A stretch of 64,000 bases of DNA from Trichocoleus sp. FACHB-46 (GTDB lineage: Bacteria > Cyanobacteriota > Cyanobacteriia > FACHB-46), in NCBI RefSeq assembly GCF_014695385.1, contig NZ_JACJOD010000014.1, positions 230,026-294,025 of the forward strand. Direction: 5' to 3'. Of this stretch, positions 46,283 to 54,182 are shown piece after piece (positions within the stretch are counted from its first letter, which is position 1; every line of letters begins with the position of its first letter). A program made the translations under genes and the position numbers. The notes below the pieces were generated by a model that saw only the letters and a program-made list of their open reading frames with translations, had not been told where the DNA came from and ran no database searches.

Positions 46283-47383
46283 TTACAGGCGCTGTCTGAC
46301 TGCTTGACGAATTTCTTCTAGGCGTATTGTTCGGCCTCCTCCAGAACCGGGACATTCTGTTTGCACGCGATCGCGATGGGCACAAATCCGGGGGAGTTGA
46401 CGAATCCCAAAGGCATTGGTGGGCGTTGGTACAAGTTTCACCGGATCATCAATGCCATAGCGTTTGCATAGGGTCGTGCACAGAGCGACAGCAGACTGAA
46501 ACTGGGCAGGACTGATGGTGGCGCTGGTGTAAACTCCATCGAAGGCGATTCCCAGACCATCATTAATCACGTCATGGGCTCCACGTTTCCGTTCAAAGCG
46601 AGCTTCGTAAATTCTGCCACTAGGCATGATTACGTAGTGATAGCCAATATCGCTCCAGCCATTCCCGCCAACATGGCTTTGCCAAAGCTGCCGCATCCGT
46701 TGGATTTCTTGACTCTGATTGGCACTAGGTGCCAAGGTAGGACTAACAAAGGTGTGATGCATGGTAATCCGCCGAGGTTGCAGATTAGCCACATCCGAAG
46801 GAGTGGGCTTGCTTGTCCAAATGCTACGGGGCAGTACTTGTAATGCCGCGGGCTGCACTTCCAAAGTGGTTTGAGCGCGGTCTTGGTCGGAGCCAATAAT
46901 TTCGATTAGGCGTTTGCCAGAACCGTGAAATAGCAAACTTGCTTGCCACTGACCTGCCTGCACCCGTGGTCGGGCCAGTTCGATCGTTTTGTCAGCTCTA
47001 AGAATTAGCTGATCCCCTTCTTGGTAAGAATCCGCAAAGCCGCGCAGAATAAAAGCTTCTTCTGCACGGACATTTTGAGGTAGTGGAGCAAAACGCAGGC
47101 GGGGCGAGATGATCGGTTTAACCGCTTCAGCTACTACTTCGATCGGCACATCTACGCTTTCATTCGCGATCGCCACTTCTAGCTGACGATTACCAGGTTG
47201 TAAAAAGACGAACTCAACTCGCCAAGCTCCGTCTGCACCTACAACTGGCCCGGAAGTTTTAATCTGGTCATCGATAGTTAAGCCGATAGCTTTACCAGCA
47301 TTTTCTGGAGAGGTCGTTCCTACAATCGAGAATTTTTGCCTGACTACAACCGGATCAATGGGGGCTTGTAGAACTTTAATCAT
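46283..47383 (-). CDS. N-acetylmuramoyl-L-alanine amidase (PGRP-type)
   Basis: The protein has 366 residues. Two beta-rich Ig-like segments (about 15-90 and 95-177) are followed by an amidase_2/PGRP domain (about 185-366). The zinc site is His209 or His210 in TMHHTFVSP, His336 in CAHRDR and Cys344 in TECPG, with Tyr249 in GYHYVIMPSGRIYEAR. It should cut the amide between muramic acid and the stem peptide. No signal peptide is seen at the start (MIKVLQAPIDPV), which is odd for a wall enzyme. The ATG at 47383 has AAGGTG upstream. Confidence 0.83.
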   Translation of the reverse strand: MIKVLQAPIDPVVVRQKFSIVGTTSPENAGKAIGLTIDDQIKTSGPVVGADGAWRVEFVFLQPGNRQLEVAIANESVDVPIEVVAEAVKPIISPRLRFAPLPQNVRAEEAFILRGFADSYQEGDQLILRADKTIELARPRVQAGQWQASLLFHGSGKRLIEIIGSDQDRAQTTLEVQPAALQVLPRSIWTSKPTPSDVANLQPRRITMHHTFVSPTLAPSANQSQEIQRMRQLWQSHVGGNGWSDIGYHYVIMPSGRIYEARFERKRGAHDVINDGLGIAFDGVYTSATISPAQFQSAVALCTTLCKRYGIDDPVKLVPTPTNAFGIRQLPRICAHRDRVQTECPGSGGGRTIRLEEIRQAVRQRL

Positions 47384-47798
47384 TTGGATGACACCTTGGG
47401 GCAGCGGTAAAGAAATTATGGAAGCAGAAGTGCTAGTTATTGAGTGAAGTACTAGTTTTTTTTATAAAGGATCGTATTGAGATTCAGAGCTGAATTTAGG
47501 CGGAAATGATGATTAGAGCCTAGTGAGAACTGATCTGTGCTACTCAACGGCTTATAATTCGAGTGCGACTCAAGAATTCAAGTGCAACTCAAGCAATCTA
47601 GCTCCACCGCCTTTCAAAGTGTAATTTGATTATTTGTTATAGCGATTTCTAAGATTAATTGAACTAGCTCAAACTCATCAATTAACCTTCTGGATTGTTA
47701 TTCAAAGCCATAAATATAGTAAATTTCTTGCCCTCGGTAGAGACTTTTAAGGGCAAATGCTAAGAAAATAATTGATGCTACATAGTAGGTAACGATTG
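47384..47798. other. Divergent spacer between the amidase and rre1-like genes
   Basis: About 415 AT-rich bases. A run of eight T follows ACTAG at about 47452-47463. A direct repeat TTCAAGTGCAACTCAAG-like lies near 47565-47595. No gene or structured RNA is recognised. Confidence 0.35.
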
Positions 47799-48488
47799 AT
47801 GGCGGGACAGGTGCTGTTGGTAGATGATGAACCTGGTTTGCGGGAAGCAGTGCAAGCTTATTTAGAAGACAGTGGTTTTGCTGTAGATGTTGCTGGCAAT
47901 GCTCAGGAGGGTTGGCAACTACTACAACAAAAGCTACCTGATCTGGTGATCTCCGATGTGATGATGCCGCAAGTAGATGGCTACCAGTTCCTGAAGCAAA
48001 TGCGAGAAGATGCTCGCTTTAAGGCACTGCCAGTGGTTTTCTTAACTGCTAGAGGCATGACAAGCGATCGCATTCAGGGATATCAAGCAGGCTGTGATGC
48101 TTATTTGCCCAAACCTTTTGACCCAGATGAACTAGTCGCGATCGTGGAAAATTTGCTAGGACGTCGAACTGCTAGGGCTGGCACAGAAGATGGAGAAACT
48201 CCAGATATTGCCGATATGGCTCGCCAGATTGCTGAAATTAAAGCCCTCTTGACGCAGCGAAATGCGATCTCAGCGACTCCTGCTCCGATCCCAGTCGATT
48301 TTACACCGCGTGAACAGAGTGTGCTTGACCTAGTTGCTGAGGGATTGATGAACAAAGAAATCGCTCGCCGCCTCGACACGAGTGTGCGGAATGTAGAAAA
48401 GTACGTCAGCCGTCTATTCAGTAAAACTGGGACCAACAGCCGTACTGAACTAGTCCGGTACGCGCTTGAGCATGGCTTAACGAAATGA
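47799..48488 (+). CDS. rre1: NarL-type response regulator, Rre1/Ycf29-like
   Basis: The 229-residue regulator has a receiver domain (about 1-125; acid pocket DDEPG, phospho-acceptor Asp53 in VISDVMMPQVDGY, Thr at FLTARG, Lys in YLPKPFDPDEL) and a LuxR/NarL helix-turn-helix (about 165-229; FTPREQSVLDLVAEGLMNKEIA). Close relatives are the cyanobacterial Rre1 and red-algal Ycf29, partners of Hik2/Hik34 in stress signalling; assignment rests on similarity of the receiver start. A TTG one codon upstream (47796) is ignored. A terminator hairpin follows at 48528. Confidence 0.85.
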   Translation: MAGQVLLVDDEPGLREAVQAYLEDSGFAVDVAGNAQEGWQLLQQKLPDLVISDVMMPQVDGYQFLKQMREDARFKALPVVFLTARGMTSDRIQGYQAGCDAYLPKPFDPDELVAIVENLLGRRTARAGTEDGETPDIADMARQIAEIKALLTQRNAISATPAPIPVDFTPREQSVLDLVAEGLMNKEIARRLDTSVRNVEKYVSRLFSKTGTNSRTELVRYALEHGLTK

Positions 48489-48527
48489 AAACTGTGGAAT
48501 TTCAGGTTAGTAACAAAAGCTAAAAGT

Positions 48528-48554
48528 TAATGAGCTAAAGCTCCCATTATTTTT
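48528..48554 (+). terminator. Terminator after the rre1-like gene
   Basis: The stem TAATG-AGC / GCT-CATTA has a two-base bulge and a TAAA loop, followed by TTTTT. It lies 40 bases after the stop. Confidence 0.55.
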
Positions 48555-48650
48555 AACTTAGATTGATTTAGATTAAGTTTTCGTCATCTTATGTCTCAAT
48601 CTGAGAAGGGCTGATATTCTCAGTAAAATTCCTTAGACGTGGAGACAACC

Positions 48651-48761
48651 ATGAAAACTTCTAATCATCTAGGTCAATCGCTCTCGATGGGTCTACTTTT
48701 GGTCGTTAGCAGTATTGGGATTGTGGGACTAGTAGCGCTCCAAAGCGGAGCCTTAAGATAA
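48651..48761 (+). CDS. 36-residue single-span membrane peptide
   Basis: An ATG frame of 36 codons begins MKTSNHLGQSLSMG, continues with a hydrophobic span of about 18 residues (LLLVVSSIGIVGLVAL) and ends QSGALR. GGAGA stands five bases before the ATG. Layout and composition are typical of small membrane subunits in cyanobacteria, but it does not match the PsbX, Psb30, PsaM, PetL or PetN sequences I know. It lies between the terminator of the rre1-like gene and the convergent PHP gene, so it probably has its own promoter within 48555-48640. Confidence 0.6.
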   Translation: MKTSNHLGQSLSMGLLLVVSSIGIVGLVALQSGALR

Positions 48762-48887
48762 GAAAACTTTACGCTTCTTGATTTTTACAATTCAGACTTT
48801 TCAAATTATAAAATTGCAGAAGTTACTGAGAGGTAGTCTATTAAGTCGCTATCTCCAGTGCTTCAGCAAAAGTGATTAAATATAGAA

Positions 48888-49619
48888 TTACAAACGCTGT
48901 AGTAAGTTCAGGCCGTGGGTATCGGTTCCACAGGTGCTCAAGAGTTGGTGGTGAGTCGCTAACTTCTGAACTTGCTCGGTTTGGCTAGGACTTGGCTTCC
49001 AAGGATTAGGGTTGTTGTAGGCATAGTAAGTTTCAATGCCATCGATCCCTAAATGAGCTGCTGCTTGAATGAGGTCTATCGGCGATCGCCGATAGCGAGC
49101 TGGATGGGCCAACACTGCTAAACCTCCAGCTTTTTGAATGGCAGTGATGACATTTGCTGCTTGGTAGGCGTTGCCTTGAACGGCTCGGTGTTGCAGATAA
49201 AGTTGTAAGCAGGGATGAGCAGGATCGAAAGCGTAGCCCAAAATGTGGACCTCGATCCCTAGTAGATCGGCGTTAATTTCCACGCCTGTCCATAAATAAG
49301 GCACAGACTGACAAGTATTGCTGCTACTACCCCTCCTGGAGCTTGACCGCCACTTCCAATCGTCTAAGTATTGCTGTGCTATGCGGTAACCACTGACACT
49401 GTGGTGGTCAGTAATAGCCAAACCTTTTAGACCGATCGCGATCGCCTGTTCGATCAAGTCTTCAGGCTGCAATTGGCCATCGGAATGGGCTGTGTGCATG
49501 TGGAAGTTGAAAGAGTAAGGACAGCTATCAGCACGAATGGTTTCCAAGACCCGCTTGAGAGCTGGCATGTTCTGCGCTGCTGGCCTAGAAACAGCAACCG
49601 GAGCAGGATTAACCGCCAT
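48888..49619 (-). CDS. PHP domain phosphoesterase
   Basis: The protein is about 243 residues. The PHP metal site shows as His40-Met-His42 in FHMHTAHSDG, ITDHHSVSG (about 68-77), GVEIN, HPARYR, and the final CGTDTHG. Similar stand-alone PHP proteins hydrolyse 3',5'-nucleoside bisphosphates or short RNA. The frame extends upstream to 49694, but the ATG at 49619 (MAVNPAPVAV) is a better start. An even later Met (MPALKRVLE) is also possible. It converges on the small membrane peptide. Confidence 0.85.
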   Translation of the reverse strand: MAVNPAPVAVSRPAAQNMPALKRVLETIRADSCPYSFNFHMHTAHSDGQLQPEDLIEQAIAIGLKGLAITDHHSVSGYRIAQQYLDDWKWRSSSRRGSSSNTCQSVPYLWTGVEINADLLGIEVHILGYAFDPAHPCLQLYLQHRAVQGNAYQAANVITAIQKAGGLAVLAHPARYRRSPIDLIQAAAHLGIDGIETYYAYNNPNPWKPSPSQTEQVQKLATHHQLLSTCGTDTHGLNLLQRL

Positions 49620-50038
49620 ATGAACTTGTAAATTAAGGTAAGTTCGTCTACTATAACCAAGTTTAATCTTGGTCATCTTGCTGCGATGAGGCACCGAATC
49701 GTCTCTAAAGTTAGGGAACGATTACATCAAGCCCATCAAACTAAAGTGAAAACTATTAAACGGGTAGTGGCACCTGAAATAGCCAAAGTCCCTGATGGTA
49801 TAAAGCCGCTCCAGCCTGAGCTGCATAGTCGTGGATGTAGAGAATGATTCGTTGCTTAATACCAAGCCCTACCTTAACGCAGCTAAAAGCTTATAGGGTT
49901 TGGTTGAGCAGGAAAGCCGACACAGGCTGGACAAAATAGCGGTCTTGAAGTCAACTATTAAATTTTTGCAGTAGTTCAGTATCAAGCTTGGCCCAAATTC
50001 AGCCGAGCTGGGCTGAAGTGGGAGCTCCCAATCGGAAC
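49620..50038. other. Spacer with a possible gene remnant
   Basis: About 420 bases between the PHP and DUF2811 genes. On the minus strand, positions 49890-49756 read as 44 open codons ending in a stop, with a protein-like stretch (IILYIHDYAAQAGAAL, then WLFQVPLPV) but no start codon. It may be the tail of a decayed gene. No other feature is seen. Confidence 0.3.
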
Positions 50039-50239
50039 TTAAACCGGATGTTTAAACAAAGTATCCAGATAAACACGAGCGGCCCGGCGATCGCCATCTC
50101 CGTTTTGGAGTAAAAACAGCGACAAGGCTGCCGAAAAGACACGGTCTTGATCCCAATCAGGATGGGATTCGAGATAGTGGGACAGAGATTCGTGAAGGGC
50201 TTCAGGAATTTCTGCCAGGATGCTGACGGTTGCGTTCAT
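50039..50239 (-). CDS. DUF2811 family small protein
   Basis: The 66-residue protein is a match to the cyanobacterial DUF2811 family: MNATVSILAEIPEALHESL, LESHPDWDQDRVFSAALSLFLLQNG, then YLDTLF. Function is unknown; its helix pattern recalls DNA-binding antitoxin-like folds, but this is speculative. The ATG at 50239 has AGAGG six bases upstream, better than the seven-codon longer form. Its upstream region contains a nested hairpin and the DnaA-like array. Confidence 0.8.
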   Translation of the reverse strand: MNATVSILAEIPEALHESLSHYLESHPDWDQDRVFSAALSLFLLQNGDGDRRAARVYLDTLFKHPV

Positions 50240-50350
50240 TAGGACCTCTACTTGGACCAAGGTGAAATGGATAGGATGCGGATTAGTACCTGTCTGACGG
50301 CAAAAGGGTTACAGCAAAAAGCAGCGCCGATCTAGCTTACGGGAACACCT

Positions 50351-50392
50351 TTCACCCACGCTCTGATGTGGAAGCATCAGGTTTCGGGTGAA
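50351..50392. ncRNA. Nested hairpin with symmetric internal loop
   Basis: TTCACCC (50351-50357) pairs with GGGTGAA (50386-50392), and CTGATG (50363-50368) with CATCAG (50375-50380). The two stems are separated by a symmetric 5x5 internal loop and capped by a six-base loop. It lies about 110 bases upstream of the DUF2811 start and 280 bases from the DnaA-like array. It could be an RNA leader element or a terminator-like structure, but transcription is not shown. Confidence 0.4.
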
Positions 50393-50674
50393 GCTAGCGC
50401 GCTCAGCAACTGCTACAAGCTCCAACTGCGATCATCAGAACTCCGCGTTGCATTTAAGTGGGTCGCATCATTTTGCGCTATCAGGGGGGAGGGTTGTCAA
50501 TGCTTCGAAATGTTGCGATCGCCTTCAGACAAAAAAAAGATTTACGAGAGAATCAGCTTTTGAGGGCATTTCTTGTTACTTTCCTTTACAAGAATTTAGG
50601 CGTTCTCATTTCCAGAGGGGGTTAACTGAAAAATCCCCAAATTGGCGCAAAGCTACGGTTCTACATACTTAGCC

Positions 50675-50760
50675 TGTGGAAAACTCCTCCTAACCTGTGG
50701 AAAAACTAGGCTGTTTCTGTGGAAAGGCTGTGGAAACCGTGGGGAAAAGTCTGGGGAATG
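50675..50760 (-). other. Phased cluster of DnaA-box-like sites, candidate oriC
   Basis: The cyanobacterial DnaA box TTTTCCACA reads TGTGGAAAA on the plus strand. Exact copies stand at 50675 and 50696. One-mismatch copies are at 50718 (TGTGGAAAG), 50729 (TGTGGAAAC) and 50740 (TGGGGAAAA), and a weaker one at 50752. Start-to-start spacings are 21, 22, 11, 11 and 12 bases, so the sites share one face of the helix. The flank at 50520-50600 is AT-rich (runs of A, TTTACAAGAATTT), a possible unwinding element. No dnaA or dnaN adjoins it. It may be oriC, or a DnaA-titration or regulatory site. Confidence 0.6.
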
Positions 50761-50806
50761 ATAAGAATTGCAAAAAGTTCAAAAGCTCTTCGTCTCTTGA
50801 CTTGCC

Positions 50807-51148
50807 TTAGGAAGGATCAGCAGGGGGATGAGGCTGGCTGAATCGTTGGATCGCGACTTGCACGCCTAAGGCTAGGAGGCCGAGCGCCGCGAAGCCAAAC
50901 ACACCTGCACCTAGGGCTACCACCCCAACTACTAGAGTTCGGACGGCAGAAGCGATATTGAGCACGGTTGCGTTGTCCGAGTGAATTGGTTTGGCGGCAA
51001 AGGTAGTGGCGATTGACATCGTGAGTTTATAGCCAGCAAAGGCAAGACTACCCGAAATCAAAGCGCCGCTCAAACAACGGAAGGGACCAGGGAGGGCTTG
51101 AGCTTCTGAAGCTGAGTTGGACTTGGGGGGAGGCGTGAGGTTAGCCAT
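50807..51148 (-). CDS. DUF3082 family membrane protein
   Basis: The 113-residue protein has a Pro/Ser-rich head and two hydrophobic spans (about 26-45 and 70-98), characteristic of DUF3082, a cyanobacterial and plastid-lineage family of unknown function. The frame continues upstream to 51238, but the ATG at 51148 (MANLTPPPKSN) has AGGAAG seven bases upstream and gives the family length. It follows ispE on the same strand with a 32-base gap and may be cotranscribed with ksgA and ispE. The DnaA-like array lies just downstream of its stop. Confidence 0.75.
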   Translation of the reverse strand: MANLTPPPKSNSASEAQALPGPFRCLSGALISGSLAFAGYKLTMSIATTFAAKPIHSDNATVLNIASAVRTLVVGVVALGAGVFGFAALGLLALGVQVAIQRFSQPHPPADPS

Positions 51149-51180
51149 AATTCTTCCTGTAGAACTAAGGAGCAGGCAGA

Positions 51181-52137
51181 TTAAACCGGGCGGGAAGAGG
51201 CAATCCGAATACTGGTGTTGGTGAGCGGAGCTACCCAAAGCTCTAGATCTGGGTCTGCGATCGCCACTTGTACTCGCTCCCGGACTTGCTCTGCTTGCGT
51301 TTGCGATTCAGTGAGGGCAAAAACGGTAGGGCCAGAACCAGACATCATCGTACCTAATACGCCTTGCTGCTGAAACTGCTCTCGTAAACGCTGCACTTGG
51401 GGGTACTCTGGCAACACAATTCGCTCTAAGTCGTTGTAAAGGCGTTGCCCAATCTCGGTGTTGTTGCGATGGGCGATCGCCGCTACCATCGGCCCTGAAT
51501 GAACGCGCTGCCTGCGAGTTTCTAGTTCCTGGACATTGGACACATAAGCATGCCCGAATTGTTGCCGAAAGGTTTGGTAGGCCCAAGCAGTAGAAACCGA
51601 GAGGCTGCGGTACTTGGCCAAAACCACATAGATCTGGTTCAGGTCTGGTAAAGGCGCGAGTTCTTCGCCACGGCCTGTCGCTAGCATGGTGCCGCCAACA
51701 ACGCAGAAAGGCACATCTGAGCCTAAGCGAGCCCCCAACTCTTGGAGTTCTGACTGAGTGAGACCTAGTTGCCACATCAAGTCCAACCCGACCAGCACTG
51801 CCGCTGCATTGGTTGACCCCCCTGCCAAGCCTGCGCCGACCGGAATTTGTTTGTGAATATTGATTTCTACGCCACCATACTGAGCAAAAGTGTCAGGAAA
51901 TTCTGCAGCCATCAGCGCAGCAGCTTTGTAAGCCAAATTTCGCTGATCGACAGGGACTTCTGGATGGTTGCAATGTACTCGGATTTGGTCTGTAGAAAGT
52001 GGGCGCAAATCGATGCGATCGCAGAGGTCAACGCTTTGGAGCACCATCGCCAGCTCATGGAACCCATCTGGGCGATCGCCAATGATTTCTAGGTGCAGAT
52101 TAATTTTGGCTGCGGCAGTTAAGGAGTAGGAGCGCAT
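51181..52137 (-). CDS. ispE: 4-diphosphocytidyl-2-C-methyl-D-erythritol kinase
   Basis: The 318-residue GHMP kinase of the MEP isoprenoid pathway phosphorylates CDP-ME. The start AAAKINLHLEIIGDRPDGFHE carries the substrate-binding Lys11. The ATP loop is PVGAGLAGGSTNAAAVL (about 99-115), and MMSGSGPTVFAL near 266-277 is the third GHMP motif. The ATG at 52137 lies within the last codons of ksgA, with a 19-base overlap, so the two are translationally linked. This gene order (ksgA-ispE) recurs in cyanobacteria and other bacteria. Confidence 0.95.
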   Translation of the reverse strand: MRSYSLTAAAKINLHLEIIGDRPDGFHELAMVLQSVDLCDRIDLRPLSTDQIRVHCNHPEVPVDQRNLAYKAAALMAAEFPDTFAQYGGVEINIHKQIPVGAGLAGGSTNAAAVLVGLDLMWQLGLTQSELQELGARLGSDVPFCVVGGTMLATGRGEELAPLPDLNQIYVVLAKYRSLSVSTAWAYQTFRQQFGHAYVSNVQELETRRQRVHSGPMVAAIAHRNNTEIGQRLYNDLERIVLPEYPQVQRLREQFQQQGVLGTMMSGSGPTVFALTESQTQAEQVRERVQVAIADPDLELWVAPLTNTSIRIASSRPV

Positions 52138-52952
52138 GCAGGTGTCAACAAATTACTTAAAGCCACCCATTCAGCTACGCTCAAATCTTCGGCGCGGGCT
52201 TGTGGGTTCACGTTTAATTGTTCCAGCAATTGCGTCAGGCGATCGCGATCGATCACACTTTTCAAATTATTTCGCAACATCTTGCGCTTCGTGGCAAAGC
52301 CCATTGTGACCAAGCTAGCCAACTGCTTAGGATCTTGGGCGGGCGGTTCTGTCGGTCGGGGGCGTAACCGCACTACCGCTGAATCTACCTTGGGTGGCGG
52401 TTCGAAAGCCTTAGCAGGTACATCACAAATGAACTCACACGCAGCCAAATACTGCACCCGAACAGACAATGCGCCATAAGCTCTAGAACCGGGTTTGGCA
52501 CACAAGCGATCAGCAATTTCTTTTTGCACCAATAAAACAATCGATTCTAGCGGTGAGGCGGCAGGCTGAGCGATATTGCCTAATAGTTTTTCTAGAATCG
52601 GTCCCGTAATGTAATAGGGAATGTTGGCAACGACTTTTTTGGGGGCTTGAAACTGTGGAAAAGGCGTTAAGTGAGCCTCTAAATCTAGCGTTAAAAAATC
52701 CCCTTGGAGCAGCAAAAAGTTTTCCTTTGGTCCCAATTTCTTGGCTAGGAGGGCGCACAAATCTCGGTCAATTTCTACCGCTACAACTGATTGAGCTTGT
52801 TGTATTAATTGCCGCGTTAAAATGCCTGTGCCAGGACCAATTTCGAGTACGCGATCGCTCGGTGCTAGAGCTGCCGCTTTAATAATTTGGTTGAGAGCTT
52901 TATCGCTGCGCAACCAATGTTGACCAAATTGTTTTCGAGTCGGAGGTGCCAT
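52119..52952 (-). CDS. rsmA: 16S rRNA dimethyladenosine transferase (KsgA/RsmA)
   Basis: The 277-residue protein dimethylates two adjacent adenosines in helix 45 of 16S rRNA. It has RKQFGQHWLRSDKALN at the start, SAM-binding EIGPGTGILTRQL (about 37-49), and the catalytic NIPYYITGPIL motif (about 122-132). The frame extends 20 codons upstream, but the ATG at 52952 fits the family start. It is the first gene of ksgA-ispE-DUF3082. The exact DnaA-box word TGTGGAAAA at 52654 lies within its coding region, probably by chance. Confidence 0.95.
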   Translation of the reverse strand: MAPPTRKQFGQHWLRSDKALNQIIKAAALAPSDRVLEIGPGTGILTRQLIQQAQSVVAVEIDRDLCALLAKKLGPKENFLLLQGDFLTLDLEAHLTPFPQFQAPKKVVANIPYYITGPILEKLLGNIAQPAASPLESIVLLVQKEIADRLCAKPGSRAYGALSVRVQYLAACEFICDVPAKAFEPPPKVDSAVVRLRPRPTEPPAQDPKQLASLVTMGFATKRKMLRNNLKSVIDRDRLTQLLEQLNVNPQARAEDLSVAEWVALSNLLTPACAPTP

Positions 52953-53027
52953 TGCTTTATTGTATCGGGGGCGATCGCACTTCTTTGAGAAAATTTGATT
53001 GGGGTGTATCACAGCAGCATTTTAGAT

Positions 53028-54092
53028 ATGAAAAAGCTTCCCGTTTGGGTGGGCTGCGGAATAGCGGCGATTGCAACCGTAGCAGGCATCAGTTATATGG
53101 TGCACAAAAACTCGATTCCTACAGTAAATTCCAGCGCTAATTCCACAGGGTCAGCTATTGGGGTATCCGAAAAGGCTTCTGCAAAAGTGATTCAGTCGCA
53201 AAGTTGCATCACACTCGTTAGTGATCCGACGCCACCCTTAAATGTGCGAGCTAGCCCAGTGGTCGCCTCAGATAATGTTGTGGGCCAACTCACCAATGGC
53301 ACCCGCCTCTTTGTCTTAATGGAACAAAACGAGTGGTTGCAAACCAAGGCTCCGATTGCAGGGTGGGTTTATAAGTCGCTGACGATCACCAGTTGCCCCA
53401 CGACCAATGGCGTCCCTGCTCCCAGACCTGCTACTCCAGCTAGCGCGACCCAGCCTGTAGATGCTGGTCCGACTTTATTAACGACGGCCACTGAGCAATA
53501 CCAAGCAGGTAATTTAGAAGTAGCAATGGCTTTGGCCAAAGCGGTTTCCAAAAACAGCATTGCCTACGCCGAAGCTCAACTCGCGATCGCCCAGTGGCAA
53601 CAAGATTGGCAACAGGCAGAAACTCGCTTTCAAGCCGCGCAACAAGCCTTCCAAGAGCAGCGCTGGCAAGATGTTCTGAGCCAAGTGAATGGGTTTCCGG
53701 AGATTCGCTTTTGGAAAGAGAAGTTAACACCAGTGGTAAAGGCCACCATTGAGCGACAGGGCCATGCAGGTGGAAACTACGACAACAAAACTAAGTCGAT
53801 TACCCTCCCTGCCAATCACCGTCCCGCTACTGTGGCTGGCCGTTTTGCCAGCTCAGGAGTTCACCAATACTTACTGAACGGAGTGCAAGGACAAATTCTC
53901 ACAATTGATACTGGCGGGCTCGGTCCTTTACCAGGCATCATGGCTCCAGACGGCACCTCCCTAGGTGAGACAAGCGATCGCAGTCAGACTACGCGCTGGA
54001 CAGGCAAACTACCGCTCAGTGGCACTTACAGGCTCAAGCTCGATTCTCGATCGCAACCTTATGATTATGCCTTCTCAGTCCAACTCAACTGA
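53028..54092 (+). CDS. Exported SH3b-domain protein with C-terminal beta domain
   Basis: The protein is 354 residues. A membrane anchor or signal (about 5-22) is followed by an SH3b domain (about 62-125; LNVRASPVVASDNVVGQLTNG, GWVYKSL), a helical Gln/Ala-rich middle (about 150-235) and a beta-sandwich domain (about 265-354; RFASSGVHQYLLNGVQGQILTI, LPLSGTYRLKLDSRSQPYDYAF). The SH3b and last domains are shared with the next gene, showing a common origin. SH3b domains often bind wall peptides. The ATG at 53028 opens the hydrophobic segment; the frame extends upstream without a better start. It is divergent from ksgA. Confidence 0.75.
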   Translation: MKKLPVWVGCGIAAIATVAGISYMVHKNSIPTVNSSANSTGSAIGVSEKASAKVIQSQSCITLVSDPTPPLNVRASPVVASDNVVGQLTNGTRLFVLMEQNEWLQTKAPIAGWVYKSLTITSCPTTNGVPAPRPATPASATQPVDAGPTLLTTATEQYQAGNLEVAMALAKAVSKNSIAYAEAQLAIAQWQQDWQQAETRFQAAQQAFQEQRWQDVLSQVNGFPEIRFWKEKLTPVVKATIERQGHAGGNYDNKTKSITLPANHRPATVAGRFASSGVHQYLLNGVQGQILTIDTGGLGPLPGIMAPDGTSLGETSDRSQTTRWTGKLPLSGTYRLKLDSRSQPYDYAFSVQLN

Positions 54093-54182
54093 GCTGCATC
54101 GGTTGGTTGAGTTCTAACCCTGAGACTCCGTAAAACCTTAACCCAAACTGCTCTATCCAACCCCTCTAAGGATTTCATTTAT

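Noticed and set aside
50388..50672. 94-codon plus-strand frame left of the DnaA-like array
   Set aside because: Residue composition looks random, there is no Shine-Dalgarno sequence and no recognisable domain.
52654..52662. Exact DnaA-box word inside ksgA
   Set aside because: A single copy in coding sequence without neighbours; probably chance.
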